NCBI RefSeq assembly: GCF_005233875.1
Contig: NZ_SZPZ01000001.1
Location: forward strand, 558,001 to 622,000
Length of the DNA: 64,000 nt
Direction: 5' to 3'
Origin: Kribbella jiaozuonensis
GTDB taxonomy: Bacteria; Actinomycetota; Actinomycetes; Propionibacteriales; Kribbellaceae
Shown here in pieces: positions 54,139 through 63,503 of this stretch. Numbering within the stretch: the first letter of the stretch is position 1; every line of letters begins with the position of its first letter. Below the pieces are notes generated by a model that was not told the origin of the DNA, did no database searches, and saw nothing but the letters and a program-made list of their open reading frames with translations. The position numbers were made by a program, and so were the translations under genes.

Positions 54139-55001
54139 CACGAGCTCCTTCCACAGAGCGGGATCCAGTCGAGCAACGCGGCGCTGATCGCCGCCGCCGA
54201 GTCCTCGGGCAGGAAGTGCAGCCCGGCGACCGTGACCTCCCGCTGGCTCGGCCAGCGCCGGCACTGTTCGCGGAGCGGCCCGGTGAGCAGTGCGCCGGGG
54301 TCTCCGTTGATGAAGAGTTTCGGGACTTGGGTCTCGGCCATCCAGGCGGCGTTGGCTGCGACGATCTCGTGGACGTCGGCGGGGCTTCCGTCGATGGGGA
54401 TCTCGCGGGCCCAGGTCAGCGTCGGGCGTCGGCTCTCACCCGGTTCGGCGAAGGGCGCTCGGTACGCCGCGAGCTCCTCGGGGGCGAGGTCACGCAGTAC
54501 CCCGCTCGGGAGGACCGTCTCCACGAACACGTTCTGCTGCAGCACGAGCTCCTCGCCCTCAGGGCTGCGAAGGCGCCGGAACAGCTCCGGCGCCGGGGCG
54601 TTCGGGCTGTCCCAGGTGACCGGGGCGACCAGGGTCTCGAGGTACGCGATCCCACGGACCGCATCAGGGTGCCGCCGGGCCCAGTCGGTTGCGAGTACGC
54701 CGCCCCAGTCGTGGCCGACGAGGATCACGTCGTCGGTCAGCCCGAGCGCGTCGAGGAAGCGCTCGACGTACCGCTGATGGTCGAGGAAGCGGTACCGGCC
54801 GGACGGCGACGGCCCCGAGCGGCCCATCCCGGCCAGGTCCGGCGCGATACAGCGGGCGATGGCGGACACCGGTCCCAGGACGTCGCGCCACAGGTACGAC
54901 GAAGTGGGATTCCCGTGCAGGAAAACGACCGTTGGCCCGGTGCCGCACTCGCGGTACGCGATCCGGGCGCCGGCGTCCACGGAGCTGAACACGGTCTCCA
55001 T
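54138..55001 (-). CDS. Haloalkane dehalogenase
   Basis: 287 residues of the alpha/beta hydrolase fold. Dehalogenase motifs: LHGNPTSSYLWR, whose Asn binds halide, the nucleophile Asp in VGHDWGG (near 105), and a His in GLHFLPEDS (near 266). Such enzymes split haloalkanes to alcohol and halide, but natural substrates are often unknown. Co-translated with the macro-domain gene. Divergent from the second L,D-transpeptidase. Confidence 0.88.
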   Translation of the reverse strand: METVFSSVDAGARIAYRECGTGPTVVFLHGNPTSSYLWRDVLGPVSAIARCIAPDLAGMGRSGPSPSGRYRFLDHQRYVERFLDALGLTDDVILVGHDWGGVLATDWARRHPDAVRGIAYLETLVAPVTWDSPNAPAPELFRRLRSPEGEELVLQQNVFVETVLPSGVLRDLAPEELAAYRAPFAEPGESRRPTLTWAREIPIDGSPADVHEIVAANAAWMAETQVPKLFINGDPGALLTGPLREQCRRWPSQREVTVAGLHFLPEDSAAAISAALLDWIPLCGRSS

Positions 55002-55091
55002 GAGTGCTTCCTCCGGTACGCTAGGCCAACCAAATGACCGGTGAGGACGTCCTAGCAGTGTAGGGATGCGGTCGATTCAGAGGGGTGTCCG

Positions 55092-55883
55092 ATGCGTGGG
55101 CTGATCATTCGCAAGGCGCTGGGCGGGCTGGTCGTGGGCGGCGTGATTGCGACACTCCTGAGTTCCGGAACGACCGCGACGGCGACGAGTGTCGATCTCA
55201 AGACCGTGCCGTTCGAGGTCAGCGGCGAGCTGCCGATCTACCCGAAGGCGCTGTGGAAGAACGGCTCCAGCGGGACGAACGTCCGCAAGGTCGAGGCGCG
55301 GCTGGTGCAGCTGAAGCTGCTCGAGAAGAAGTACCTGGACAACGACTTCGGGACCATGACCCGGTCCGCGGTGAAGAAGTTCCAGAAATCCAAGGGCATC
55401 CCCGAGCTCGGGTACGTCGACCAGAACACACTCGACCAGCTGGCCAAGGTCACGCATGTGCCGACCCAGACCGAGCTGTATCCGCCGGCGCCGGTGGTGA
55501 ACGGCAAGAAGCTCGACGCGCGGTGCGCGACCGGTGTGGCGCTGTGTATCGACAAGAGCACCCGCAAGCTGCGGTACGTCGTCGACGGCGTGGTGAAGAT
55601 GCAGATGGACGTCCGGTTCGGCGCGGTGAAGACCGCGACCCGCGAAGGCAGCTTCACGGTCGGCTGGAAGAGCCGGAACCACGTCTCGAAGCTGTACGAC
55701 TCGAAGATGCCGTTCGCGATGTTCTTCAGCGGCGGCCAGGCGGTGCACTACTCGTCGGACTTCGCGGCGCGTGGTTACAACGGCGCGTCCCACGGCTGCG
55801 TGAACGTCCGCGACCTCGCCAAGATCAAGGTCCTCTTCGACGAGGTCCACGTCGGCGACAAGGTCATCGTCTACCGCTCGTAG
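55092..55883 (+). CDS. Secreted L,D-transpeptidase with peptidoglycan-binding domain
   Basis: 263 residues. Signal peptide (1-31), a PG_binding_1 domain (NVRKVEARLVQLKLLEKKYLDNDFGTMTRSAVKKFQKSKG, about 62-105), then a YkuD domain with HGCVNV (Cys236). Same catalytic domain as the protein at 53027 plus a wall-binding part, so the two are paralogues 1.5 kb apart. Likely makes 3-3 cross-links in the wall. Confidence 0.92.
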   Translation: MRGLIIRKALGGLVVGGVIATLLSSGTTATATSVDLKTVPFEVSGELPIYPKALWKNGSSGTNVRKVEARLVQLKLLEKKYLDNDFGTMTRSAVKKFQKSKGIPELGYVDQNTLDQLAKVTHVPTQTELYPPAPVVNGKKLDARCATGVALCIDKSTRKLRYVVDGVVKMQMDVRFGAVKTATREGSFTVGWKSRNHVSKLYDSKMPFAMFFSGGQAVHYSSDFAARGYNGASHGCVNVRDLAKIKVLFDEVHVGDKVIVYRS

Positions 55884-55885
55884 GT

Positions 55886-56230
55886 TTACAGCGGGCGGGG
55901 ACCCCGGCGGCGACGCAGGGCGCCCCAGCCGCCTCGGCCGCGGCCGGTGGCGGCGCGTAGTGCCGGGCGGGCGTCGACCAGGTAGACAGCCGATGCGACG
56001 ATGCCGATCAGGCCGAAGAAGCTCAGCCAGCCCTGGAAGAACTGACTCAGCGTGAACACGACCAGGATCAGCACCCAGCCTGGTTTGGTCAGCTTGTCCG
56101 CGGCGATGAACACTGCGCGCGGCCGGAACGCCGCGTCGAGCAGCGCGACCAGCTTGAGGACAAGCAGCACCCACCAGATGACCGACAGTGGATCGCCGAA
56201 CCCGGGGACCAGGTTCTGGAAGGTGATCAT
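55886..56230 (-). CDS. DUF2516 membrane protein
   Basis: 114 residues with three hydrophobic segments (about 17-35, 52-72, 75-90) and a basic Arg/Gly tail. Blocks such as DPLSVIWWVLLVLKLVALLDAAFRP and FIAADKLTKPGW match DUF2516 (Rv0476). Function unknown. Third in a line of genes ordered as in M. tuberculosis (Rv0474, Rv0475/hbhA, Rv0476). Confidence 0.9.
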   Translation of the reverse strand: MITFQNLVPGFGDPLSVIWWVLLVLKLVALLDAAFRPRAVFIAADKLTKPGWVLILVVFTLSQFFQGWLSFFGLIGIVASAVYLVDARPALRAATGRGRGGWGALRRRRGPRPL

Positions 56231-56251
56231 GCTACGAGCCTAACTGACAGA

Positions 56252-56295
56252 CCGGGCGGTCCACCTCTGCTGAGTCGCAGCTGTGGACCGCCCGG
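56252..56295 (-). terminator. Hairpin between the HbhA-like and DUF2516 genes
   Basis: A perfect 13-bp outer stem (CCGGGCGGTCCAC / GTGGACCGCCCGG) holds a small inner stem CTGC/GCAG. It likely ends or tapers transcripts of the HbhA-like gene before DUF2516. Confidence 0.75.
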
Positions 56296-56342
56296 GCGAG
56301 GATTCACACAAAGATCGGTGAATTGTCACCGTCAGTGGTGGT

Positions 56343-56864
56343 TCAGTCGCCGATCTTGTCGGCCGCGGACCCGGCAGCCTTACCGGCCGCCTTCGCGGTC
56401 TTGCGGGCGCTGGTCGCGGTCGCCTTCACGGTGCGGGTCGCGGTGTCGGCGGTCTTCTTCACCGTGGTCCGGGTCGCCTTGACCTTGCTGACCGTGGACT
56501 TGGCCTGGGCCTCGAAGTCCTCGGTGGCCTGCTGGTGGCGGATCCGCTCGACCAGGTCCTTGCCGCGGCCGGCCAGGTCCTCGTAGGTCTCCTCGGCCTG
56601 GCCGAGGACGGTGGTGAAGCCGACCTGGGCGGTCTTCGGCAGCTCGCGCAGCTTGGCCGGAGCGGTCTTCGCGTCGGCGACGATCGCCTCGAAGCGCTTG
56701 TTCAGCTCGGACTGGGCCTTGGTGAGCTCGGTCTGCAGGGTCTTCTGGTCCAGCTTGGCGAACCGGGCGGTGACGTCCTCGCTGATCGCGCGGAACTTCT
56801 CGACCGCGAGGTCGCCGGCGCCGGCGATCGCGTAGAACGGGGTAACAGGCGTACGGGTAGCCAT
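56343..56864 (-). CDS. HbhA-like heparin-binding surface protein
   Basis: 173 residues. A long coiled-coil helix (about 25-130) and a Lys/Ala/Thr-rich basic C-terminus (VKATRTTVKKTADTATRTVKATATSARKTAKAAGKAAG), the layout of mycobacterial heparin-binding haemagglutinin. No signal peptide, as in HbhA. In mycobacteria the tail binds heparan sulfate and may also affect lipid body formation; the role in a soil organism is uncertain. Upstream is the XRE regulator. Confidence 0.82.
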   Translation of the reverse strand: MATRTPVTPFYAIAGAGDLAVEKFRAISEDVTARFAKLDQKTLQTELTKAQSELNKRFEAIVADAKTAPAKLRELPKTAQVGFTTVLGQAEETYEDLAGRGKDLVERIRHQQATEDFEAQAKSTVSKVKATRTTVKKTADTATRTVKATATSARKTAKAAGKAAGSAADKIGD

Positions 56865-56896
56865 CAGGCTTCTCCTCGGGATGTCGTCAGCAGGTT

Positions 56897-57325
56897 TCAG
56901 TTGGTGGTGCGCTTGCGGGCGGAGGTCTTCTTCGCCGGAGTCTCTTCCGGTACGGCGTTCTCCCGGACGAACGACATGTAGACGTCCAGCAGGACGCGCT
57001 TCTGCCGCTCGTTCAGGGCGGGGTCGAGCAGGACGGCGTCGACCACGCCGGCGGCCTGTCGGCCGTCCGAGTCGTCATCCGGATCGAGGATGCCGGCCCG
57101 TACGTACAGGGTCTCCGCGGAGATCCGCAACGCCTTCGCGAGCTGCTGCAGCACCTCGGCCGACGGTTTACGCAGACCACGCTCGATCTGGCTCAGGTAC
57201 GGGTTCGACACACCGGCCAGGTCCGACAACTGCCGCAACGACAACTGCGCTTGCCGCCGCTGCTCGGCGAGGTACTCCCCAACGGAGCCCACCGCCCCAG
57301 CCGCCCGATCACTCAACCTGGCCAT
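56897..57325 (-). CDS. XRE-type regulator (Rv0474-like)
   Basis: 142 residues. Helix-turn-helix of the XRE type at about 25-75 (RQAQLSLRQLSDLAGVSNPYLSQIERGLRKPSAEVLQQLAKAL), then a helical C-terminus with a basic tail (KKTSARKRTTN). Matches Rv0474, which lies directly before hbhA in mycobacteria. Thirty-two bases before the HbhA-like gene; may control that unit. Confidence 0.9.
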   Translation of the reverse strand: MARLSDRAAGAVGSVGEYLAEQRRQAQLSLRQLSDLAGVSNPYLSQIERGLRKPSAEVLQQLAKALRISAETLYVRAGILDPDDDSDGRQAAGVVDAVLLDPALNERQKRVLLDVYMSFVRENAVPEETPAKKTSARKRTTN

Positions 57326-57406
57326 GTCCCCAGTGTGCTAGCAGAGTGCTTGCAATTGCAAGCAGGCTGGCCGTGAGGCGGCTCACGTGAGGGATTTACG
57401 CGGGAG

Positions 57407-58153
57407 CTACTGCTCGCGGAAGACCTTGTGCTGGGCGGCCTGGGCGCGGGGGCGGACGGTGATGCGGTCGAGGTTCACGTGGGCCGGGCGGGTGGCGACG
57501 TACGTGACGATGTCGGCGATGTCGTCGGCGGTGAGGGGTTCGCGGACGCCGGCGTACACGGCGTCGGCCTTGGCCTGGTCGCCGCCGAAGCGGGTCAGGG
57601 CGAAGCCTTCGCTCTGCACCATGCCGGGGGCGATCTCGGTGACGCGCACCGGCTGGTCCCAGAGCTCGAGGCGCAGCGTGTCGACCACGGCCTTGGCGCC
57701 GTGCTTGGCGGCGACGTACCCACCGCCGCCCTCGTACGCGACCTGGCCGGCCGTCGAGCCCATCACAATGATCGTGCCACGACCGGCGATAAGGGCCGGG
57801 AGCAACGACTTGGTGACGGCCGCGACCGCGATCACGTTCACCTCGAACATCCGCCGCCACGCGTCCAGATCGGCCTCGGCAACGGGCTCGAACCCGAACG
57901 CGCCGCCGGCGTTGTTCACCAGCACCTGCAACTGGTCGCCGACGGCCGCGGCCAGCGCGGCGACGTCCTCGGCCGACGTGACGTCGCACTGCACGGCGCG
58001 GCCGTCGATCTCCTTGGCCAGCGCCTCGATCCGGTCGAGCCGCCGCGCGGCGCAGATGACCTCGAACCCGGCCCGGGCGAGGTACCGCGCCGACGCGGCT
58101 CCGATCCCACTGCTAGCTCCGGTCACCACGGCAAGAGGACGCTCGGAAGTCAT
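57407..58153 (-). CDS. Short-chain dehydrogenase/reductase
   Basis: 248 residues. Classical SDR: cofactor motif TGASSGIG (near 11-18), NNAGG (near 87), and the catalytic Ser, Tyr and Lys within GSTAGQVAYEGGGGYVAAKHG. The acidic/Arg residues after the second strand (AARRLDR) suggest NADPH. Substrate unknown. A second, more distant SDR lies at 60472. The reverse long frames (to 60500) are shadows. Confidence 0.92.
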   Translation of the reverse strand: MTSERPLAVVTGASSGIGAASARYLARAGFEVICAARRLDRIEALAKEIDGRAVQCDVTSAEDVAALAAAVGDQLQVLVNNAGGAFGFEPVAEADLDAWRRMFEVNVIAVAAVTKSLLPALIAGRGTIIVMGSTAGQVAYEGGGGYVAAKHGAKAVVDTLRLELWDQPVRVTEIAPGMVQSEGFALTRFGGDQAKADAVYAGVREPLTADDIADIVTYVATRPAHVNLDRITVRPRAQAAQHKVFREQ

Positions 58154-58196
58154 AGCCCGAGTCTCTCAAACCCGGCCGTCGAGCAAGCCAGGTGTC

Positions 58197-59204
58197 TCAG
58201 GACCGACCGGCTCCGACCGGCTGCCGCGGTGCCGCTTCCACCGGTACGGCGGTGCGCCGGGCGGCCGCGACGACCGCTGTGAGCGCCACGAAGCTGATCG
58301 CCAGGAACCCGCCGAGCATGCCCAGCGTCTTCCCGTCCGGGTGGATCAGCGCCTGACCACGGAACGCCTGGACCGTGACGGTCGCCATCACACCGGCATA
58401 CGCGAAGGCAGCGACGCCGATCAGGCGGGCGCGGACGCGCTCCGGGCGCAGCCAGGTGATACGACCGGCGAGGAGGTGCAGGACGAGCAGGGTGATCAGC
58501 AGGAAGTGGATCGCGTGCAGACCGACGAAGTGCGGGATACGCAGGTCGCCGCCGACCGTGCTCCAGTGCGTGAGCGGCATGCCGGGACCGCCGGGCTCGA
58601 CGCCGATGCCGTGGCTGCCCGCGAGCGTGACCGGGTGGCCGTAGGCGTCGGTCACCTGCTCGCGGTCGGTGTTCGCGCCGACCAGGTAGAACGCGATGCC
58701 CATCCCCGCGACCGCGAGGCCGAGGCCGACCCGGATCGCCCGGTTCATCGGGGCGTCGCCTACGCGCTGGAACAGCAGCATGATCGCGACCACCAGGCTG
58801 GCGCCGAACAGCCCGAGTACGCCGGACATGAAGGCCTTCTGCCCGACCTGGTTGAACGTGTCGGTGTTGTCGTTGAAATGGCTGAACGTCCCGCGGGCCG
58901 CCTGTACGGCGATGAACCCGACGTCGACGATCCCGGTGATCGCGAACACCGTGCCGGTCCACCAGCCGAGGCGCTTCGCCTTCCGCAGGTTCGACAGCAG
59001 CCAGGCCAGCGTCGCGCCGTACAGGACGAACGCGATGCCGAACTTGAACGGCTTGAGCCATACGGACTCGTTGAGGATCTCCCGGTTGTCGACCGCGAGG
59101 CCGATCCCCGACGCGACGACGAGACCCAGCATGGCGAGCACCATCAGCATCAGAGGACGGTGCCAGGACTTGGCTTGTTCGAGGACTGTACGCATGTGAT
59201 CCAT
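58197..59204 (-). CDS. Multi-pass membrane protein, function unknown
   Basis: 335 residues from the ATG at 59204 (59195 also possible). About eight hydrophobic segments; a conserved-looking PFKFGIAFVLYGATLAWLL and HFNDNTDTFNQVGQKAF, and a late HFVGLHAIHFLLITLLVL histidine segment. I do not recognise a named family; such histidine-rich spans can bind heme, but that is inference. Divergent from the amidohydrolase. Confidence 0.8.
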   Translation of the reverse strand: MDHMRTVLEQAKSWHRPLMLMVLAMLGLVVASGIGLAVDNREILNESVWLKPFKFGIAFVLYGATLAWLLSNLRKAKRLGWWTGTVFAITGIVDVGFIAVQAARGTFSHFNDNTDTFNQVGQKAFMSGVLGLFGASLVVAIMLLFQRVGDAPMNRAIRVGLGLAVAGMGIAFYLVGANTDREQVTDAYGHPVTLAGSHGIGVEPGGPGMPLTHWSTVGGDLRIPHFVGLHAIHFLLITLLVLHLLAGRITWLRPERVRARLIGVAAFAYAGVMATVTVQAFRGQALIHPDGKTLGMLGGFLAISFVALTAVVAAARRTAVPVEAAPRQPVGAGRS

Positions 59205-59288
59205 GCTTTCGGCGCGGAGACCGCAGCGCAGTGGGGCGAATCCGCCAACCCGGGTAGGGATAAACCCACCCTGAGAGAGACTCCGGGT

Positions 59289-60500
59289 ATGACCAGGGTT
59301 GCGTTGCAGGCAGCACGGATCTTCGACGGCGAACGGCTCCTCGACGAGAACGTCGTGCTGGTGGACGACGGCAAGATCGTCGGCCTGGCTCGCGAGGTCC
59401 CGGCGGACTGGCTGGTTCGCTCGTTGCCCGGCGCGACGATCCTGCCGGGGCTGATCGACGCTCACGTCCACCTCACCGCCGACGCCGGCCTCGGCGCACT
59501 GGACCGCCTCGCCACCACACCCGCCGAGGCCGCGACACCGACGTACGCCGCCGCCATCGCGACCACGATCGAGCAGTCGCTCCGCATCCACCTGGCTGCC
59601 GGCGTCACGACCGTCCGCGACCTCGGCGACCCCCGCGATGCTGTCCTCCGCTGGCGCAGATCCGCAGCTCCCGACCTGCCTACGGTGGTTGCCTCGGGGG
59701 CGCCGCTCACCAGTGTCGGCGGACATTGCTGGGCGCTCGGCGGCGAGGTCTCCGGCGCCGCGGAGATGCGTACTGCGGTCCAGGCGCGGGCCGCGAATGG
59801 CGCGGACGTCATCAAGATCATGGCCAGCGGTGGGGTACTGACGCCGGGCTCGGACACGATGAGCGCGCAGTTCACGCTCGAAGAGCTCAAGGCCGCCACC
59901 GACGAGGCGCACGAGCAGGGCCTGCCCATCACCGCCCATGCCCACGCACTCGCCGCGGTTCGACAGGCCCTCGCGGCCGGTGTGGACGGGATCGAGCACT
60001 GCACCTGTCTCACGCCGCAGGGCGCCAGTGTCGAGGTCGAGCTCGGTAGGGCGATCGCCGCGGCCGGGATCGCGGTCTGCAGCACCCTCGGCTCGGACCG
60101 CTCGATCGTCGTACCGCCGGCGGTCCTCGAGATGGTCGCCAAGGCCGGCATCGGGGAGGCCATCCTGCAGGAGGCCGTTCGCCGGCTGTACGACGCGGGG
60201 GTGAAGCTGGTGGGAGGCTCCGACGGAGGGATCGGCCCCGCGAAACCTCACGGTCTCCTCCCCGCCACGCTCGCGGAGTACGTCGAGGCGGGGATCCCGC
60301 CCATTGCGGCCCTGACAGCTGGTACGTCGGCCGCCGCGGATGCGCTCCGCGTTGAGAAAGGTCGCATCCGCGCGGGTGCAGACGCCGATCTCCTCGTTGT
60401 CGCAGGCGATCCGACCGAGGACATCACAACGTTGGCCGCCCCAACGGCTGTCTACCTTGGCGGAGAGGACGTCACGCCTGACGCGTCGGCAGGGCGATGA
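59289..60500 (+). CDS. Amidohydrolase-family protein
   Basis: 403 residues. The metal-binding HxH is in GLIDAHVHLTADAG (near 60), the lysine in GADVIKIMASGG (near 178), further His in ITAHAHALAAV and GIEHCTC, and the Asp in GGSDGGIG (near 318), so the binuclear site is complete. Close to prolidase/imidazolonepropionase-like amidohydrolases with unknown substrate. ATG at 59289; it ends 29 bases into the convergent SDR gene. Confidence 0.92.
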   Translation: MTRVALQAARIFDGERLLDENVVLVDDGKIVGLAREVPADWLVRSLPGATILPGLIDAHVHLTADAGLGALDRLATTPAEAATPTYAAAIATTIEQSLRIHLAAGVTTVRDLGDPRDAVLRWRRSAAPDLPTVVASGAPLTSVGGHCWALGGEVSGAAEMRTAVQARAANGADVIKIMASGGVLTPGSDTMSAQFTLEELKAATDEAHEQGLPITAHAHALAAVRQALAAGVDGIEHCTCLTPQGASVEVELGRAIAAAGIAVCSTLGSDRSIVVPPAVLEMVAKAGIGEAILQEAVRRLYDAGVKLVGGSDGGIGPAKPHGLLPATLAEYVEAGIPPIAALTAGTSAAADALRVEKGRIRAGADADLLVVAGDPTEDITTLAAPTAVYLGGEDVTPDASAGR

Positions 60501-61215
60501 TCTGACGCAGGTTGACCTCGCGACGCCGGCTCACTGCGAACGTCACCACGTCCGCGATGTCGTTCGCGGCCAGCGGGCCGATCTGCTCGTTCATCGAGGC
60601 GATCAGGTCCTGCCCGGAGCTGTCCAGGTGCGTCGCGAGTTCGGTGTCGGTCAGGCCCGGCTCGACGTTCGTCACGCGGACGTCGTACGGCGCGAGGTCG
60701 GCTCGCAGCGCGGCGGACAACTGGGTGAGAGCGGCCTTCGTGGCCCCGTAGACGGCGTACCCGGGGAAGATCGCGTGCGCGCCGATCGACGAGATGTTGA
60801 CGAGGTCGGCGGTCAGCCCTTCACCGGCAGCCGCGATCAGGTCCGGGGTGAAGGCCTGGATCAGCCGGAGTACGCCGGTCACGTTGGTCTCGATCATCCG
60901 GGTCCAGTCGTCGAGCCGGCCGTCCTCGATCGGTGCGGCCAGCATGGCGCCGGCCGCGTTCACGACGAGGTCCGGCCGGCCCAGCCGCTTGTGGATCTGC
61001 TGGACCCCGGCGTCGACCGAGGCCTGTGACGTGACGTCGAGGCTGACGCCGATCGTCCGTGGTCCGAGCTTGCCGGCCAGGTCGTCGAGCCGGTCCTGTC
61101 GCCGCGCTACCAGCGCGACGGATGCGCCCGCATCGGCCAACTGGGTGGCGATCGCAGCTCCGATGCCGCTTGCGGCGCCGGTGACGACTGCGGTGCGGCC
61201 GGTGAGGTCAGTCAT
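60472..61215 (-). CDS. Short-chain dehydrogenase/reductase
   Basis: 247 residues from the ATG at 61215 behind GGAGGAAC. SDR motifs: TGAASGIG (near 13-20), VNAAGAM, the catalytic Ser in NISSIGAHAIFPGYAVYGATK with Tyr and Lys. Similar to the YdfG/clavaldehyde-type oxidoreductases. Divergent from the XRE regulator, its likely controller; the two share a 127-base intergenic region with an inverted repeat. Confidence 0.92.
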   Translation of the reverse strand: MTDLTGRTAVVTGAASGIGAAIATQLADAGASVALVARRQDRLDDLAGKLGPRTIGVSLDVTSQASVDAGVQQIHKRLGRPDLVVNAAGAMLAAPIEDGRLDDWTRMIETNVTGVLRLIQAFTPDLIAAAGEGLTADLVNISSIGAHAIFPGYAVYGATKAALTQLSAALRADLAPYDVRVTNVEPGLTDTELATHLDSSGQDLIASMNEQIGPLAANDIADVVTFAVSRRREVNLRQIIALPTRQA

Positions 61216-61289
61216 GGTGTTCCTCCAGGTTGCGGTTGATGTCACCGATCCTGGAGCGGTCGCCGAGGCTTACCCAGGTGTCTGTTGAG

Positions 61290-61310
61290 CCTGGTTCTGG
61301 CAGGACCAGG
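61290..61310. promoter_or_regulatory. Inverted repeat in the SDR/regulator divergent promoter
   Basis: CCTGGTTCT and AGGACCAGG, separated by GGC, form a near-perfect inverted repeat (8 of 9). It lies 33 bases before the XRE-regulator ATG and is a plausible operator. Confidence 0.4.
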
Positions 61311-61342
61311 TTGTGTTCCGGGCCGCCCTGGATACTGGAGGC

Positions 61343-62221
61343 ATGGATCGTCGAGCGGAGCTGACCGAGTTCCTCAAGTCACGCAGGGCCCGGGTGCAGC
61401 CCGAGGACCTCGGACTGAAGGTGTTCAACGGCCGGCGCCGCGTCCCCGGACTGCGTCGCGAGGAGCTCGCGCAGGCGGCCGGGGTGAGCGCGGACTACTA
61501 CGTCCGGTTCGAGCAGGGCCGGGCCGAGAACGTCTCGCAGGAGATCCTCGACGCTGTCGCCGACGTACTGAGTCTGACCGACGACGAACGCAAACACCTT
61601 GCCCTGTTGGCGAAACCGGCCCGGCGGCGTGCGCGTCGCCGTACGGCGGAACGCATGCGGCCCGGCCTGCAACGGCTGCTGGACTCGATGACCGACGTAC
61701 CGGCGTTCGTCCTCGGTCGGCGGATGGATGTCATCGGGTGGAACCGGCTGGCCGCGGCGCTGATCGCCGACTTCGGCAGCCTGGAGCCCAAGGATCGCAA
61801 CATCCCGCGGATGGTGTTCCTCGACCCGGCGTCGCGGGACTTCTACCCGCAGTGGGAGGCGGTCGCGGACGAGACCGTCGGGTACCTGCGGATGTACGCC
61901 GGCCGGTACCCGGACGATCCCGAGCTCGCCGAGCTCGTCGGCGAACTGTCGATCCGCAGCCCGGAGTTCCGCGAGCACTGGGCTCGGCACGACGTGAAGG
62001 ACAAGACCTTCGGGACCAAGACGCAGCACCACTCCCTGGTCGGCGACATCACCGTGCAGTACGAGACCCTGCAACCGCCGGGCGAACCGGACCAACTGCT
62101 GGTCACGTACACCGTCGAGCCGGGATCGACCTCCGAACAGAACCTCCGTCTGCTCGCCAGCTGGACGGCCGCCGATAGGGAGAACTCCCGATTCCCGGCG
62201 GAAGCGCCAGAGTTACCCTGA
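61343..62221 (+). CDS. XRE regulator of the MmyB type
   Basis: 292 residues from the ATG at 61343 (GGAGG close upstream). N-terminal XRE HTH ([35 protein letters not shown], about 36-70) followed by the MmyB-like ligand-binding domain ([16 protein letters not shown] and [29 protein letters not shown]). Such regulators in actinobacteria usually control the divergent SDR gene, as here. Five bases before mshA. Confidence 0.92.
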   Translation: MDRRAELTEFLKSRRARVQPEDLGLKVFNGRRRVPGLRREELAQAAGVSADYYVRFEQGRAENVSQEILDAVADVLSLTDDERKHLALLAKPARRRARRRTAERMRPGLQRLLDSMTDVPAFVLGRRMDVIGWNRLAAALIADFGSLEPKDRNIPRMVFLDPASRDFYPQWEAVADETVGYLRMYAGRYPDDPELAELVGELSIRSPEFREHWARHDVKDKTFGTKTQHHSLVGDITVQYETLQPPGEPDQLLVTYTVEPGSTSEQNLRLLASWTAADRENSRFPAEAPELP

Positions 62222-62225
62222 CAGC

Positions 62226-63503
62226 GTGAACAAACCCCTCCGGCGGGTCGCGATGATCAGCCTGCATACGTCGCCACTCGACCAGCCGGGGACCGGGGAC
62301 GCCGGCGGGATGAACGTCTACGTGGTCGAGCTGTCCAAGCAGCTGGCCGGCCTGGGGATCGAGGTCGACGTGTTCACCCGCGCGACCGCCTCGGTGCTCC
62401 CGGCCCGCGTCGAGCTGATGCCCGGCGTGGTGGTCCGCAACGTCGCCGCGGGGCCGTACGAAGGCCTCACGAAGAACGAGCTCCCGTCCCAGCTGTGCAC
62501 GTTCGCCCGGGCGGTACTGCGCGCCGAGGCGATCCACGAGCCCGGCTGGTACGACGTGATCCACTCGCACTACTGGCTCTCCGGCCAGGTCGGCCTGCTC
62601 GCCCGCGACCGGTGGGCGGTACCGCTGGTGCACACCATGCACACGATGGCCAAGGTCAAGAACGCCAGCCTGGCGGAGGACGACGTACCTGAACCGCCTG
62701 CGCGACTGCTCGGCGAGGAGCAGGTGGTCGAGTCCGCGGATCGTCTGCTGGCCAACACCTCCGACGAGGCGCAGGAGCTGATCGACCTGTACGGCGCTCA
62801 GCCCGCGAAGGTCGGCGTGGTCAACCCTGGCGTGGATCTGGAGCTGTTCAGCCCGGGTTCGCAGGCCGAGGCCCGGCAGGAGGTTGGCTTGCCGGCGGAT
62901 GCCGTCGTACTCGCGTTCGTCGGGCGGATCCAGCCGTTGAAGGCGCCTGACCTGCTGATTCGGGCGGCGGCGAAGATGATCGAACGGGATCCGTCGCTGC
63001 GCTCGAGGCTGGTGGTCGCGATCATCGGCGGGCCGTCGGGCAATGGGATGGAGCATCCCGAGTCGCACGCCGAGTTGGCGCGGGCGCTCGGGGTCGACGA
63101 TGTGACCCGGTTCGTGAAGCCGATGGAGCGGGCCCGGCTGGCCTCGTGGTACCGGGCGGCCTCGGTCGTGTGCGTTCCGTCGTACTCGGAGTCCTTCGGG
63201 CTGGTGGCGCTGGAGGCCCAGGCGTGCGGTACGCCGGTTGTCGCTGCCGCTGTGGGTGGTCTGAGTACGGCGGTGGTGGACGGGCGGACGGGGTACCTCG
63301 TGCGCGGGCACCGGGTGGACGACTTCGCCGACGCGCTGGCCCGGATCGCGACGGATCCGGCCACTCGCGAGAGCATGAGCACCGCGGCGGTCAAGCACGC
63401 GCAGGGATTCGGCTGGGAGGTGACCGCCCGCAAGACGCTGGCGGCGTACCGGACCGCGGCGGACACGATGGCGGCCGAGATCGCCGCGGAGGTGGCCGGG
63501 TGA
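62226..63503 (+). CDS. mshA: D-inositol-3-phosphate glycosyltransferase MshA
   Basis: 425 residues, a GT4 glycosyltransferase that starts mycothiol synthesis from UDP-N-acetylglucosamine and inositol 3-phosphate. Key blocks: [48 protein letters not shown] and the donor-binding [23 protein letters not shown]. The GTG at 62226 is five bases after the regulator stop. The downstream YbjN gene overlaps its stop, as in Rv0486-0487. Confidence 0.96.
   Translation: MNKPLRRVAMISLHTSPLDQPGTGDAGGMNVYVVELSKQLAGLGIEVDVFTRATASVLPARVELMPGVVVRNVAAGPYEGLTKNELPSQLCTFARAVLRAEAIHEPGWYDVIHSHYWLSGQVGLLARDRWAVPLVHTMHTMAKVKNASLAEDDVPEPPARLLGEEQVVESADRLLANTSDEAQELIDLYGAQPAKVGVVNPGVDLELFSPGSQAEARQEVGLPADAVVLAFVGRIQPLKAPDLLIRAAAKMIERDPSLRSRLVVAIIGGPSGNGMEHPESHAELARALGVDDVTRFVKPMERARLASWYRAASVVCVPSYSESFGLVALEAQACGTPVVAAAVGGLSTAVVDGRTGYLVRGHRVDDFADALARIATDPATRESMSTAAVKHAQGFGWEVTARKTLAAYRTAADTMAAEIAAEVAG

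Noticed and set aside
57387..59288. Forward open frame reaching from 57387 into the amidohydrolase
   Set aside because: Upstream of 59289 it runs antisense to an SDR and a membrane-protein gene; the amidohydrolase start at 59289 fits the family.
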